Below are positions 51,658-60,570 of a stretch of DNA of 64,000 nt, one piece after another. The notes beneath the pieces were generated by a model that had not been told where the DNA came from, searched no databases, and saw only the letters and a list, made by a program, of their open reading frames with translations. The stretch is from NCBI RefSeq assembly GCF_025151995.1, contig NZ_CP102290.1, forward strand, positions 2,480,001-2,544,000, read 5' to 3'. How positions within the stretch are numbered: the first letter of the stretch is position 1; each line of letters begins with the position of its first letter. Position numbers and translations under genes: made by a program. Source of the DNA: Ruminococcus gauvreauii (GTDB taxonomy: Bacteria > Bacillota > Clostridia > Lachnospirales > Lachnospiraceae).

Positions 51658-53414
51658 ATTTTACATACCCTGCTCAGAGTGAGAAGACGCTCAAAGACGT
51701 ATCGCTGTCTGTAAAAGAGGGAGAATTTATCGTACTCTGCGGCGAGTCCGGGTGCGGTAAGACGACACTTCTGCGCCTGCTGAAGCGTGAGCTTGCTCCC
51801 TACGGGCAAAAGGAAGGACAAATTGTATACAGGGGCTGTGAACAGGAAAAGCTGGATGAGAAAATATCGGCCTGCGAGATCGGATATGTGATGCAGAATC
51901 CGGAAAATCAGATCGTGATGGACAAGGTCTGGCATGAACTTGCGTTTGGACTCGAGAATATGGGACTTCCCCAGCAGACGATCCGACGGCGGGTCGGAGA
52001 GATGGCATGTTTTTTCGGGATTGATGAATGGTTTCGAAAAGAAACGGCACAGCTCTCAGGAGGGCAGAAGCAGCTGCTGAATCTGGCTTCCATCATGGCG
52101 ATGCAGCCGAAGATACTGATACTGGACGAACCGACCTCGCAGCTGGATCCGATTGCGGCCGCAGATTTTATTGTGACGATCGGGAAGCTGAACCGTGAGC
52201 TTGGAACGACCATCCTGATGGTTGAGCACCGCCTGGAAGAAGTGTTTCCCATCGCTGACAAAGTTTTGGTGATGGAGCAGGGCCGTATATTGCTGTGCGA
52301 ATCCCCGCAGGCAGCCGGAAGACGGTTAAAGGAAATCCGGGGAAATCACAGGATGCTGGTGGGTTTTCCCAGCGCTGTGCGCATCTATCATGCGCTGGAT
52401 GTGCCGGAGGCGCCGTGCCCGGTGACCGTGCGGGACGGAAGGGAATTTCTGGAGACATACTTTTCGAATCAGAAGCAGCACAGGGCTTTACATGATAACT
52501 GCCAGTTGGATGGAAAGCCTGCTGTTGTGCTCAAGGATGTCTGGTTCCGCTATAAACGGGAACTCCCGGATGTGCTCGAGGGAGTATCGCTGGAGGTTAA
52601 GACCGGAGAGATCGTGAGTATCCTGGGGGGCAATGGCTCGGGAAAGACGACGCTGCTCAGTGTGATCTCCGACATGAATCACGCATACCGGGGCAGGATC
52701 CGCATCCTGGGGAAAAAATTGAAAGCCTACAGGGGAAATGAACTGTATAAGCATACGCTTGCGATGCTGCCGCAGAATCCGCAGACCGTGTTTATCAAGG
52801 AAAGCGTGCGGGAGGATTACAAAGAGATGCAAAAAGTCATGGAGTATTCTGATTCCGAGATGGACAGGCAGGTGGAAGAGGTGGAGAAGCTTCTGGGAAT
52901 CTCTGCGCTGATGGATAAACATCCGTATGACTTAAGCGGCGGAGAACAGCAAAAAGCCGCTCTGGGAAAGGTTCTGCTGCTGCAGCCGAAGATCCTGCTG
53001 CTGGATGAGCCGACAAAAGGTATCGATGCTTATTCCAAGCATCGTCTGGTGGGACTGATGAAAAAACTGCAGGAGGACGGCATGACGATCCTGATGGTAA
53101 CGCATGATGTGGAATTTGCAGCCGAGGTATCGAACCGCTGCGCCATGTTTTTTGACCGGGAGCTGACGTCGGTGGACCCGCCGGCGGAATTCTTCTGCGG
53201 AAACAGCTTCTACACAACAGCGGCGAATCGCATTGCCAGACAGATGTTCGATGATGTGGTGGTATGTGAGGACATCGTCAGTCTCTGCCGCATCAATGGG
53301 AGAAAGGAAGAGGAACATGAAGATAAGACGATTAACGGGGATTCTGCTGCTGGTCGCCTCTGCGGCGGGGCTCATCTTCTGCGGAGTCACGGCGTTTCAG
53401 GACAGGCGCTATAA
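51630..53414 (+). CDS. ECF transporter ATPase with two fused ABC domains
   Basis: A 594-aa protein that replaces the usual EcfA/EcfA' pair. Domain 1: GESGCGKTTLL, AQLSGGQKQLL, ILILDEPTSQLD. Domain 2: GGNGSGKTTLL, YDLSGGEQQKAALG, ILLLDEPTKGID. AAAGGAGA precedes the ATG, which lies inside the end of ecfT. The frame runs 98 bases into the S-component gene. The last ~30 residues (after RKEEEH) look non-native, so a sequence error or a late frameshift that moved the stop is possible. Confidence 0.9.
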   Translation: MELLKVENLNFTYPAQSEKTLKDVSLSVKEGEFIVLCGESGCGKTTLLRLLKRELAPYGQKEGQIVYRGCEQEKLDEKISACEIGYVMQNPENQIVMDKVWHELAFGLENMGLPQQTIRRRVGEMACFFGIDEWFRKETAQLSGGQKQLLNLASIMAMQPKILILDEPTSQLDPIAAADFIVTIGKLNRELGTTILMVEHRLEEVFPIADKVLVMEQGRILLCESPQAAGRRLKEIRGNHRMLVGFPSAVRIYHALDVPEAPCPVTVRDGREFLETYFSNQKQHRALHDNCQLDGKPAVVLKDVWFRYKRELPDVLEGVSLEVKTGEIVSILGGNGSGKTTLLSVISDMNHAYRGRIRILGKKLKAYRGNELYKHTLAMLPQNPQTVFIKESVREDYKEMQKVMEYSDSEMDRQVEEVEKLLGISALMDKHPYDLSGGEQQKAALGKVLLLQPKILLLDEPTKGIDAYSKHRLVGLMKKLQEDGMTILMVTHDVEFAAEVSNRCAMFFDRELTSVDPPAEFFCGNSFYTTAANRIARQMFDDVVVCEDIVSLCRINGRKEEEHEDKTINGDSAAGRLCGGAHLLRSHGVSGQAL

Positions 53415-54009
53415 TCTGATATCTGTCATTCTGGTACTGCTTGCCTGTGTGCCTTTCTATTATGCCTACGAAAAGAAGGATGGGAATATCCGGCGTATGG
53501 TGATCCTGGCGGTTATGACAGCCATCGCCGTCGTAGGAAGATTTGTCTTTGTAGTACTTCCGGGATTTAAGCCGGTGACGGCGGTCGTGATCATTGCCGG
53601 CATGTATATGGGACCGGAGGCAGGGTTCCTGACAGGGTCACTGGCTGCTATTATTTCCAACATGTTTTTCGGGCAGGGACCCTGGACACCGTTTCAGATG
53701 CTGGCGTGGGGACTGCCCGGAATGATCGCCGGACTGCCCGGAATACGAAAAGCACTGAAGAATAAAAGCGTACTCGTGATATACGGAGTGGTCATGGGCT
53801 TCATGTATTCGGCGATTATGGATATCTGGACCGTCCTTTCCATGGACGGTACATTTAACTGGATTCGTTACGGGGCAGCTCTCTTTACAGCTATTCCGGT
53901 GACGATAGAGTATATGGCGGCTAATGTGGTGTTTCTGATGCTTGGCATCGGTCCGATCGGGACGAAACTGGAGCGCATCCGCTTAAAACACGGAATTTTT
54001 GATGAGTAA
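53317..54009 (+). CDS. ECF transporter substrate-binding S component, probably for corrinoids
   Basis: A 230-aa membrane protein with about six TM helices. Motifs MTAIAVVGRFVFVVLPGFKP and GPEAGFLTGSLAAIISNMFFGQGPWTPFQM resemble the CbrT/CblS-type S-component family. The ligand is inferred to be cobalamin or another corrinoid, because the operon starts with a cobalamin riboswitch and carries transcobalamin-like proteins. AAGGAAGAGG precedes ATG 53317. Confidence 0.82.
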   Translation: MKIRRLTGILLLVASAAGLIFCGVTAFQDRRYNLISVILVLLACVPFYYAYEKKDGNIRRMVILAVMTAIAVVGRFVFVVLPGFKPVTAVVIIAGMYMGPEAGFLTGSLAAIISNMFFGQGPWTPFQMLAWGLPGMIAGLPGIRKALKNKSVLVIYGVVMGFMYSAIMDIWTVLSMDGTFNWIRYGAALFTAIPVTIEYMAANVVFLMLGIGPIGTKLERIRLKHGIFDE

Positions 54010-54045
54010 AAAAACAGGCGCTGCAAAGCGCCGCTGGAGGGAATT

Positions 54046-54975
54046 ATGAATCAGACAGAAAGCTTGGTAACTGAAATACAAAAGGTAATCGTCGGCAAAG
54101 AGGAGGTCATCCAGAATGTATTGATGGCGGTTCTGGCAAGGGGGCACATCCTGCTGGAGGATATTCCGGGAGTTGGGAAGACGACGCTCGCACTTGCGTT
54201 TTCCAAAGTACTGGGGATGGATTATAAGAGGATACAGTTTACGCCGGATGTCATTCCATCGGATGTTGTGGGATTTACGGTGTACGACAAGAAGACGGAT
54301 TCTTTTATCTACAAACCGGGGGCTGTGATGTGTAATCTGCTGCTGGCAGATGAGATCAACCGTACCTCCAGCAAGACGCAGGCAGCGCTGTTGGAAGTGA
54401 TGGAAGAGGGAAGTGTGACAGTGGATGGAAAGACATATCCGGTGCCGCAGCCATTTGCCGTGCTTTCTACGCAGAATCCATTTGGTTCCGCGGGCACTCA
54501 GATGCTGCCGCAGTCTCAGCTGGACCGGTTTATGGTAAAACTGAGCATGGGCTATCCGGACTTTGACAGTCAGGTCAATATCCTGCGGGATCGTCAGAAT
54601 GAACAGCCGCTGGATTCTCTGAAACAGATGGTTTCAAAAGAAGATATCATGAGCATGCAGCGGGAGGTAGCGCAGGTGACGGTCAAGGACAACATCCTGC
54701 GTTACATCACCACGCTGGTGGAGAATACGAGGAAGCACGAGCTGATCCAGCTCGGAGTCAGCCCGCGCGGGGCACTCGCAGTCAACAACATGGCGAAGGC
54801 GGCGGCGTATGTCTCCGGCAGGGAGTATGTGATCCCTGAAGATATCGTGCGGATTTTCACGGATGTCTGCGCACACCGCGTGATCCTGCATCCGCGGGCG
54901 AAGGTGGCGAATACGACTGCGGAGGAGATCATGGATGAAATTGTGAAGGATACAAAGGCGGCTGAAGTCGTCTGA
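54046..54975 (+). CDS. MoxR-family AAA+ ATPase
   Basis: A 309-aa protein. Walker A is DIPGVGKTTLALA, Walker B LLADEINRTSSKTQAALLEVMEE, sensor 1 STQNPF, and an arginine-finger/sensor 2 region follows (GVSPRGAL). MoxR proteins act as chaperones for partner complexes and are usually encoded beside DUF58 and transglutaminase-like proteins, as here. It is 36 bases after the S component, so it is part of the riboswitch 3 operon. GGAGGG precedes the ATG. Confidence 0.93.
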   Translation: MNQTESLVTEIQKVIVGKEEVIQNVLMAVLARGHILLEDIPGVGKTTLALAFSKVLGMDYKRIQFTPDVIPSDVVGFTVYDKKTDSFIYKPGAVMCNLLLADEINRTSSKTQAALLEVMEEGSVTVDGKTYPVPQPFAVLSTQNPFGSAGTQMLPQSQLDRFMVKLSMGYPDFDSQVNILRDRQNEQPLDSLKQMVSKEDIMSMQREVAQVTVKDNILRYITTLVENTRKHELIQLGVSPRGALAVNNMAKAAAYVSGREYVIPEDIVRIFTDVCAHRVILHPRAKVANTTAEEIMDEIVKDTKAAEVV

Positions 54976-54985
54976 GGAGGAGAGG

Positions 54986-56167
54986 GTGAAAGGGAATATG
55001 GCTAAATCCAGAATTTGTTATGGGATCTGGTTTCTGCTCACAATCCTGCTGTATCTCTGGTCTGATTCCTGGACGGCACTTTTCCTGGCTGCAGTGACGG
55101 TCCTGCTGGCCGTATTCAGCGGCATCAGTGTTCTGCTGATGAAGCATAAAGTGGACTGCACATTTGAGATACGCAGGATGACGGGAAAGAAAAGACCGAT
55201 ACGGGGCGTACTGTGCATGACCAACCGGGGGATGATCCCCATTCCGAAAGCCGGCTGCCGGCTGCGCATCGAGAACCGTGTGACAGGTGAGGAGACGACA
55301 CAATTTCTGTACTGTTCCCTGCCTGCTGCTAAGACAGAGCGCGTGGAATGGGAGCTGAAGAGCAATTATTGCGGAAATATCAGGATCACGGTGGAAAGTC
55401 TCCAGTGCTTTGATGTGTTTGGGATGTTTTCCGTGAGAGAACTGCCAGGTACCAAAGGGCAGGCAATTGTGCTTCCGGATATTTTCCCAACGGAGGTTGT
55501 GATCACAGAGAGCAATACCTCCAACTGGGAGAGCGTGACATACTCCAGTGTGAAAAAGGGAGATGACCCGAGTGAAATATTCGGTATCCGTGAGTATATG
55601 CCCGGCGACAGCCTGAAGAGCATACACTGGAAACTCTCCGGAAAGCTGGACGAACTGTATGTCAAGGAACTGAGCCTGCCGGTGGAGAATTCCATTCTGG
55701 TGGTGTATGAGACGGGGATTCTGGGTGAGAAGCCAGAGAAGGCGAGTGTCCGGGACGCCATGATGGAGGCATTTCTTTCGGTGTCGCAGTCTTTGATAGA
55801 AGACGGGCACATTCATGCGCTGGGATGGTATGACCAGGCAAAAGAGCGGTTTACCTGCGAGGAGGTACCGACGGAGGATGACCTTGCCGCTATGTTGGGA
55901 GGACTGCTGGCGGTCCGTCCGGGTGAGAACGGGTACAGCAGCCTGCACTATTATCTGCAGGATTATATTGAGAATCCATTTGCACATATTATCTATATCA
56001 CGGCACAGCAGCCGGGCGCAGAACTCGACCGGCTGATGCAGTTTTGTACAGTAAGTGTTCTGCTGTGCAAAGAAAAACTTTCGGAGAAGGAGCAGGGGGC
56101 ACAGGGTACGCATCTTGTGTTTTCACCGGATCATATGGAGGAAGCACTGTGTCAGCTGATAGTTTAG
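54986..56167 (+). CDS. DUF58-domain membrane protein
   Basis: A 393-aa protein. Two N-terminal TM helices (~12-50) are followed by a beta-rich part, then the DUF58 core with GDDPSEIFGIREYMPGDSLKSIHWKLS split over residues ~195-220 and a von Willebrand A-like remainder. It usually works with MoxR ATPases. The start could be GTG 54986 (GAGGAGG 5 bases upstream) or ATG 54998. Eleven bases follow the MoxR stop. Confidence 0.88.
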   Translation: MKGNMAKSRICYGIWFLLTILLYLWSDSWTALFLAAVTVLLAVFSGISVLLMKHKVDCTFEIRRMTGKKRPIRGVLCMTNRGMIPIPKAGCRLRIENRVTGEETTQFLYCSLPAAKTERVEWELKSNYCGNIRITVESLQCFDVFGMFSVRELPGTKGQAIVLPDIFPTEVVITESNTSNWESVTYSSVKKGDDPSEIFGIREYMPGDSLKSIHWKLSGKLDELYVKELSLPVENSILVVYETGILGEKPEKASVRDAMMEAFLSVSQSLIEDGHIHALGWYDQAKERFTCEEVPTEDDLAAMLGGLLAVRPGENGYSSLHYYLQDYIENPFAHIIYITAQQPGAELDRLMQFCTVSVLLCKEKLSEKEQGAQGTHLVFSPDHMEEALCQLIV

Positions 56168-56180
56168 GGGAACGACTGTT

Positions 56181-58604
56181 ATGAGTGAGACGAGAAGAAG
56201 ATCCAGAAAAAAGATTCCGGGGTTAAAAATAGAGATTGTGCAGGAATCTTCGGCGAAAGGGAGACTCCTTCAGGGGATAAACGAGGCGGGAAGTGTCGGT
56301 GTGCTTTATGCAGGCGTGATACTGTCTCTGCTGTCCATGTTCGCCGTGCCGCAGCAGGTATGGGCGGCGGCGGTGGCCGGACTGGCGGTGCTGGTCCTGC
56401 TGCTGGCCGGCGGGCGGCTTAAAAAAGTGGGATATGTGTTATGCGGCTTATTGTTTGCGGTGTTTTTGGCTGTGGTTCTGCTGAAACAGACACCGGTATA
56501 CCAGGGGCTGCTGCTGGTTTGCAATGACGCACTGGGACAGCTGGGACATCATCTGGGAGTCATGAAGGATGCATTTGAAGTCACGGCAGCGGAAGCGTCA
56601 TATCTATTATGTTATCTGCTGTTTGTCGGGATATTTTCCGTGTTTCTGGCGCTGATCTGTCACAGTGTGGCGGAGAGCAGGAACAATTATCTGATGTTTT
56701 TGCTGCTGCTTCCGCTTCTGGTGCTGCAGATGGTGTTCGGCGTGAAGGAATCATCCTGGCCGCTTATTGTCCTGCTGCTGGGAGTCATACTGTGCATTGC
56801 AGGGAACGGCGCCCAAGGCACCAAAAACAGAAAAAATGCGGGGATTTCGAGGAATGCGGCGCTGGTCCAAATGCTTGCGCTGCTTACGGTGATCTTTACT
56901 GCGGGACTGTTTGCACTGCGGGCCGCGCTGCCGGCGGATTCCTATCAGACAGCAGGCTTTGTCACCGCTCTCAGGGGAAAGATCCACAGCATATCAGATG
57001 AAATCCGCTATGAAAAAGATGAGACAAATTCGTTTACTCAGGGGCAGTTCACCGGGCTGAAGGATTTGGTGCTGACAGACAAGACGGCGCTGAAGGTTGT
57101 GATGGATAAACCGACCTCCATGTATCTGAGAGGGTATGTAGGGAGCGTTTATACCTCAGAAGGATGGGAAGAGACCGAGAAACCGGTCTTCTACGAGAAC
57201 AAAGAGCTGCTTGCGGGGCTTCATGAAAAGGGATTTAACGCGCTGACACAGCTGCCCGGTATTTACCGGCTGGAACATCCGGATACAGAGGATGAGATGG
57301 TCAAAGTGACGGTACAGAATGTAAATGCAAACAGTAAATACATCTATACACCGTACGAGCTCGAGAGTAATCCGGAAGAGATGGAACAGGCCGCAGTGAT
57401 CGGAGACGAGCGCATCGGCTCCAAAGGACTGTTCGGAAGCCGTCTGTATCAGTATGAGACCTCTTTTAATATGGTCAGGCAGTATCCCCAGATCGCCGCT
57501 GAATTCTATAATCGGAAAGGTCAGGAGGAATTCAGGAACTATACGGAAGCAGAGAGCTACTATAATGCATTTGTTTACAGACAGTATACGGAGGTCCCCC
57601 GGGATATCATGACGCTGCTGCAGGCACATCTGAAGATGGAACCTGCCGGGGAGGGGACCCATCTGGCTTACGAAGATGCAAATGCGGCGGTGATGGGATA
57701 TCTGAACAAAAAAATCACCTATTCGGAGGAAATTACGGAATTTACGGGCGGTGATTTCCTTAAGAATTTCATGGAAGTATCCGCAAAAGGATATTCTGTC
57801 CACTACGCTACCGCTGCTGTGATGATGTATCGCTACTTTGGCATACCGGCACGCTATGTGGAAGGGTATCTGATCACGCCGGAACTGGTAAAAGACGCGG
57901 AGAGTTACAGCGAGATCAGTGTGACCGGCAAAGAAGCCCACGCCTGGGTGGAGATCTATCAGGACGGGATCGGCTGGGTGCCGATGGAGGTGACGCCTCC
58001 GTATCTCGACAAGATGGAACGTCCGGAGTATGAAATTTCCCAGTCCTCCATGTTTGGAGAAGAGGGAGATGAGGGTGGAGCTGACGATGGTGAATCCGAG
58101 CAGATAGAGGATGACACACCGGATACGCCTCCTGATGAGGAAAAACAGAAGAAGAAGGAAGCATCCGACATAGGAGTTTGGATCTTATTGGGCGCGCTTG
58201 TCATGCTGGCGCTGTGGCTGCTGCTGTTCATCGTCTATATCATTGTAAAACGTCATGCGATGCACAGAGAACTGCGCGCGATCAAAGAGGCTGATGACAG
58301 GACTGCGGTCTGCCTTCTCTGCAGGTATCTGGATAAGTGGCTGTGTTATGCCGGACTCTGGAACGGGAGTGGTTCCCGTTACGACGTATGCGGTGTAATT
58401 GAAGAACATTTTGATGAGTCGGCTGCCGGGGAATACCGGAATATGATCGATATTGTGCAGCGGGGCGCTTACAGCGACCGGATGATCAGCGGGGAGGAGC
58501 GCCGTGAGGTATTGAAAGTTACCGGAAAAATGAGGGAAAATATTTTAAAAGAGACGAGATTCAGGAAGAAAATACGCATGAAATTCTGGGATTTTATGTA
58601 CTGA
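56181..58604 (+). CDS. TgpA-like membrane transglutaminase-fold protein with Cys-to-Ser at the active site
   Basis: An 807-aa protein. N-terminal TM helices (~35-255) are followed by an external region, a transglutaminase-like core (~460-620), an acidic linker, one TM helix (~665-690) and a cytoplasmic tail. Core motifs are AKGYSVHYATAAVMMYRYFG, PARYVEGYL, EAHAWVEIY (His587) and GWVPMEVTP. The position normally held by the catalytic cysteine (GYC-H-A in relatives) is Ser539, codon TCT. The enzyme is therefore probably inactive as a transglutaminase, or is a binding protein. It is the third member of the MoxR-DUF58-TGase set and sits in the cobalamin operon. Confidence 0.87.
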   Translation: MSETRRRSRKKIPGLKIEIVQESSAKGRLLQGINEAGSVGVLYAGVILSLLSMFAVPQQVWAAAVAGLAVLVLLLAGGRLKKVGYVLCGLLFAVFLAVVLLKQTPVYQGLLLVCNDALGQLGHHLGVMKDAFEVTAAEASYLLCYLLFVGIFSVFLALICHSVAESRNNYLMFLLLLPLLVLQMVFGVKESSWPLIVLLLGVILCIAGNGAQGTKNRKNAGISRNAALVQMLALLTVIFTAGLFALRAALPADSYQTAGFVTALRGKIHSISDEIRYEKDETNSFTQGQFTGLKDLVLTDKTALKVVMDKPTSMYLRGYVGSVYTSEGWEETEKPVFYENKELLAGLHEKGFNALTQLPGIYRLEHPDTEDEMVKVTVQNVNANSKYIYTPYELESNPEEMEQAAVIGDERIGSKGLFGSRLYQYETSFNMVRQYPQIAAEFYNRKGQEEFRNYTEAESYYNAFVYRQYTEVPRDIMTLLQAHLKMEPAGEGTHLAYEDANAAVMGYLNKKITYSEEITEFTGGDFLKNFMEVSAKGYSVHYATAAVMMYRYFGIPARYVEGYLITPELVKDAESYSEISVTGKEAHAWVEIYQDGIGWVPMEVTPPYLDKMERPEYEISQSSMFGEEGDEGGADDGESEQIEDDTPDTPPDEEKQKKKEASDIGVWILLGALVMLALWLLLFIVYIIVKRHAMHRELRAIKEADDRTAVCLLCRYLDKWLCYAGLWNGSGSRYDVCGVIEEHFDESAAGEYRNMIDIVQRGAYSDRMISGEERREVLKVTGKMRENILKETRFRKKIRMKFWDFMY

Positions 58605-58623
58605 CGGAAGCGGGGGAGACAGG

Positions 58624-59475
58624 TTGAAAGTAATATTCAATGAACAAAACTGGCAGCAGCTTCAGAAGATGAATGGCACATACCGCAGGGATATGGCAGT
58701 CAAACACAGAAGTCATGTGCTCCAGATCCCGAAATATTATCAGTTTATCGGGGATAAGGCATTATGCAATAATATGAAGGTGCGTTCCCTGAAACTTCCG
58801 GAGGCGTGTGCCATCATCGGCAACAGTGCTTTCGAGGGTTCGCAGATCGAACGGGAGATCATCCTGCCGCAGACCATGAAGGTCATCGGCAGGAAGGCGT
58901 TTGCCCATACGCCGAATCTTCGAAAAATGTTCATACCCAAAAGCGTAAAACGTATTGGCGAGGGAGCATTCAGAGAATGCAAGAAGCTTAAAAAAGTGGT
59001 ATTTGAGGGAGATTCCCAGCTCCAGATTCTGAGAGAGGGTGTCTTCGATAGCTGTACCGGTATGGTGTCCATGCAGTTTCCGGACCATCTGCAGAGGATT
59101 GAGAGAAGGGCGCTGTACCGCTGCAAGCAGCTGACGGACGCAGAACTTCCACCTACAGTGCGCTACATCGGGGAGGAGGCGTTCTATTTTACCATGATGG
59201 ATCATCTGAATCTTCCAAAGGGTCTGGTGGAGATCGGAGACAGTGCGTTTTTTAAATGCGGTATGCTGACGGAGGTATCCGTACCTCCGAGCGTCCGGAG
59301 GATCGGGCGGTGGGTTTTCCACGGGTGCAACCGGCTTAAGACTCTTGAAATCCTGCATGATCCTGATATGATCGGGGAGTGGATCATCAACAGAAGTGCC
59401 ACGATCCGGTGCCGGAAAGGGTCGGCAGTCGACGAATACTGCCGGGAGTACGGTTTTAAGACGGAGTACGTATAA
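58624..59475 (+). CDS. BspA-like leucine-rich-repeat protein
   Basis: A 283-aa protein with about nine LRR_5-type repeats (for example IIGNSAFEGSQIEREIILPQ, IGEGAFRECKKLKKVVF, IGEEAFYF, IGDSAFFKCGMLTEVSVP). It has no signal peptide or TM helix, so it seems cytoplasmic, unlike most BspA-like proteins. The start is TTG 58624 after GGGGGAG. It is the last gene of the riboswitch 3 operon, 20 bases after the transglutaminase-like gene. It converges with the LysR gene with only 8 bases between stops. Confidence 0.8.
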   Translation: MKVIFNEQNWQQLQKMNGTYRRDMAVKHRSHVLQIPKYYQFIGDKALCNNMKVRSLKLPEACAIIGNSAFEGSQIEREIILPQTMKVIGRKAFAHTPNLRKMFIPKSVKRIGEGAFRECKKLKKVVFEGDSQLQILREGVFDSCTGMVSMQFPDHLQRIERRALYRCKQLTDAELPPTVRYIGEEAFYFTMMDHLNLPKGLVEIGDSAFFKCGMLTEVSVPPSVRRIGRWVFHGCNRLKTLEILHDPDMIGEWIINRSATIRCRKGSAVDEYCREYGFKTEYV

Positions 59476-59483
59476 GTACGGGT

Positions 59484-60416
59484 TCACTCGTACATGTTAT
59501 CCTGAAGCAGTCCGACTTCGATGCCCCCCAGAAAATCAGGCCTGCGGTAATTGGGCAGGATACTGCGCATGGCTTCTATGGACGGAGTCAGATATTTATT
59601 CTTGTGATAGACAAGTTTAAAGGTACGTTCCCATTCCCTTGAGGCAAGGCATATCACATGGATGTCGCCGGTCAGTATTTCCTGTTCAAACAGCCGGACG
59701 GAGATGACCGACAGGCCCCGGTTGTACAGAATGGCATTTCGGATTGCGAGGGGGCTGTTGGCCTCCCATCCGATCGTGACCTGCAGATTGTGGCGGTGCA
59801 GATAATGCTCGAACAATGCGCGGGTTCCGCTGCCGGATTCCCGCATTACAAACTTCTCGTATTCCAGTTCTTCTGCCCGGATGATCCTGCGCGTGGCAAA
59901 GGGATGGGAGCGGTCACAGGCGAGAACAAGGTAATCCTCGATCATCGGAATGGAAATCAGTTCGGGAGACTGCACATTACCCTCTACGATGCCGATATCC
60001 AGGCTGGAATCCAGTAATTTCTGCTCGATCTCTGCCGTATTGCTGATGCAGGCGTACGTGTCTATGCCGGGCATTTTTTGTTCAAAATCATTCAGGATCT
60101 GCGGAAGCAGGCAGGTGCCGACGGTGATGGTCGCGCCGATGTGAAGCGTTTCTCTTGCAGGATTGTCCAGCATACTGTGCTCAAGGATCTCAAACTGATC
60201 GACGACCTGGCGGGCGTAGGACAGAAGCCGTGTGCCGGAATCTGTGATGTACAGTTTCCTGGACAGGCGTTCAAACAGCTGCGTGCCATAGTGTTCTTCC
60301 AGCTCGTGGATCGTCTGGCTGACGGTGGGCTGGGTGATGAAACACTGGCGCGCCGCTTCACTCATACTCTTTGTTTCGGCGACTGCTATGAAAATACGAA
60401 GATGGCGTAACGTCAT
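59484..60416 (-). CDS. LysR-family transcriptional regulator
   Basis: A 310-aa protein. The N-terminal winged HTH (MTLRHLRIFIAVAETKSMSE, FITQPTVSQTIHELEE) is followed by a periplasmic-binding-like effector domain (~90-295) with LHIGATITVGTCLLP and SLDIGIVEG. The type resembles CysB/CbbR-like LTTRs, but the effector is not readable. GGAGAGGAG precedes the ATG. Divergent from galE, which need not be its target. An inverted repeat overlaps its own promoter. Confidence 0.92.
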   Translation of the reverse strand: MTLRHLRIFIAVAETKSMSEAARQCFITQPTVSQTIHELEEHYGTQLFERLSRKLYITDSGTRLLSYARQVVDQFEILEHSMLDNPARETLHIGATITVGTCLLPQILNDFEQKMPGIDTYACISNTAEIEQKLLDSSLDIGIVEGNVQSPELISIPMIEDYLVLACDRSHPFATRRIIRAEELEYEKFVMRESGSGTRALFEHYLHRHNLQVTIGWEANSPLAIRNAILYNRGLSVISVRLFEQEILTGDIHVICLASREWERTFKLVYHKNKYLTPSIEAMRSILPNYRRPDFLGGIEVGLLQDNMYE

Positions 60417-60448
60417 GGTGGCTCCTCTCCTTCAGAAACAATAGGCTC

Positions 60449-60454
60449 ATTATA
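60449..60454 (-). promoter_or_regulatory. -10 element of the LysR gene
   Basis: TATAAT reading 60454 to 60449 on the minus strand. The -35 region (60472-60477, CCATTG) is weak and lies inside the inverted repeat. Confidence 0.5.
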
Positions 60455-60463
60455 AGGGTATTG

Positions 60464-60485
60464 TATCAGAACAATGGGTCTGATA
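60464..60485. promoter_or_regulatory. Inverted repeat, candidate LysR autoregulatory site
   Basis: TATCAGA (60464-60470) and TCTGATA (60479-60485) form a perfect 7-bp inverted repeat with an 8-base spacer. It overlaps the -35 of the LysR gene. Confidence 0.4.
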
Positions 60486-60527
60486 ACAATAGTACGGCAA
60501 AAAAAACTGTGAGGACGGGCGTAGCTG

Positions 60528-60536
60528 TGGTATAAT
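60528..60536 (+). promoter_or_regulatory. Extended -10 promoter of galE
   Basis: TGG precedes TATAAT (60531-60536). No strong -35 was seen. Confidence 0.55.
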
Positions 60537-60570
60537 GATACCAGTAAGCCATTACACAAGGAGGAGCGTT

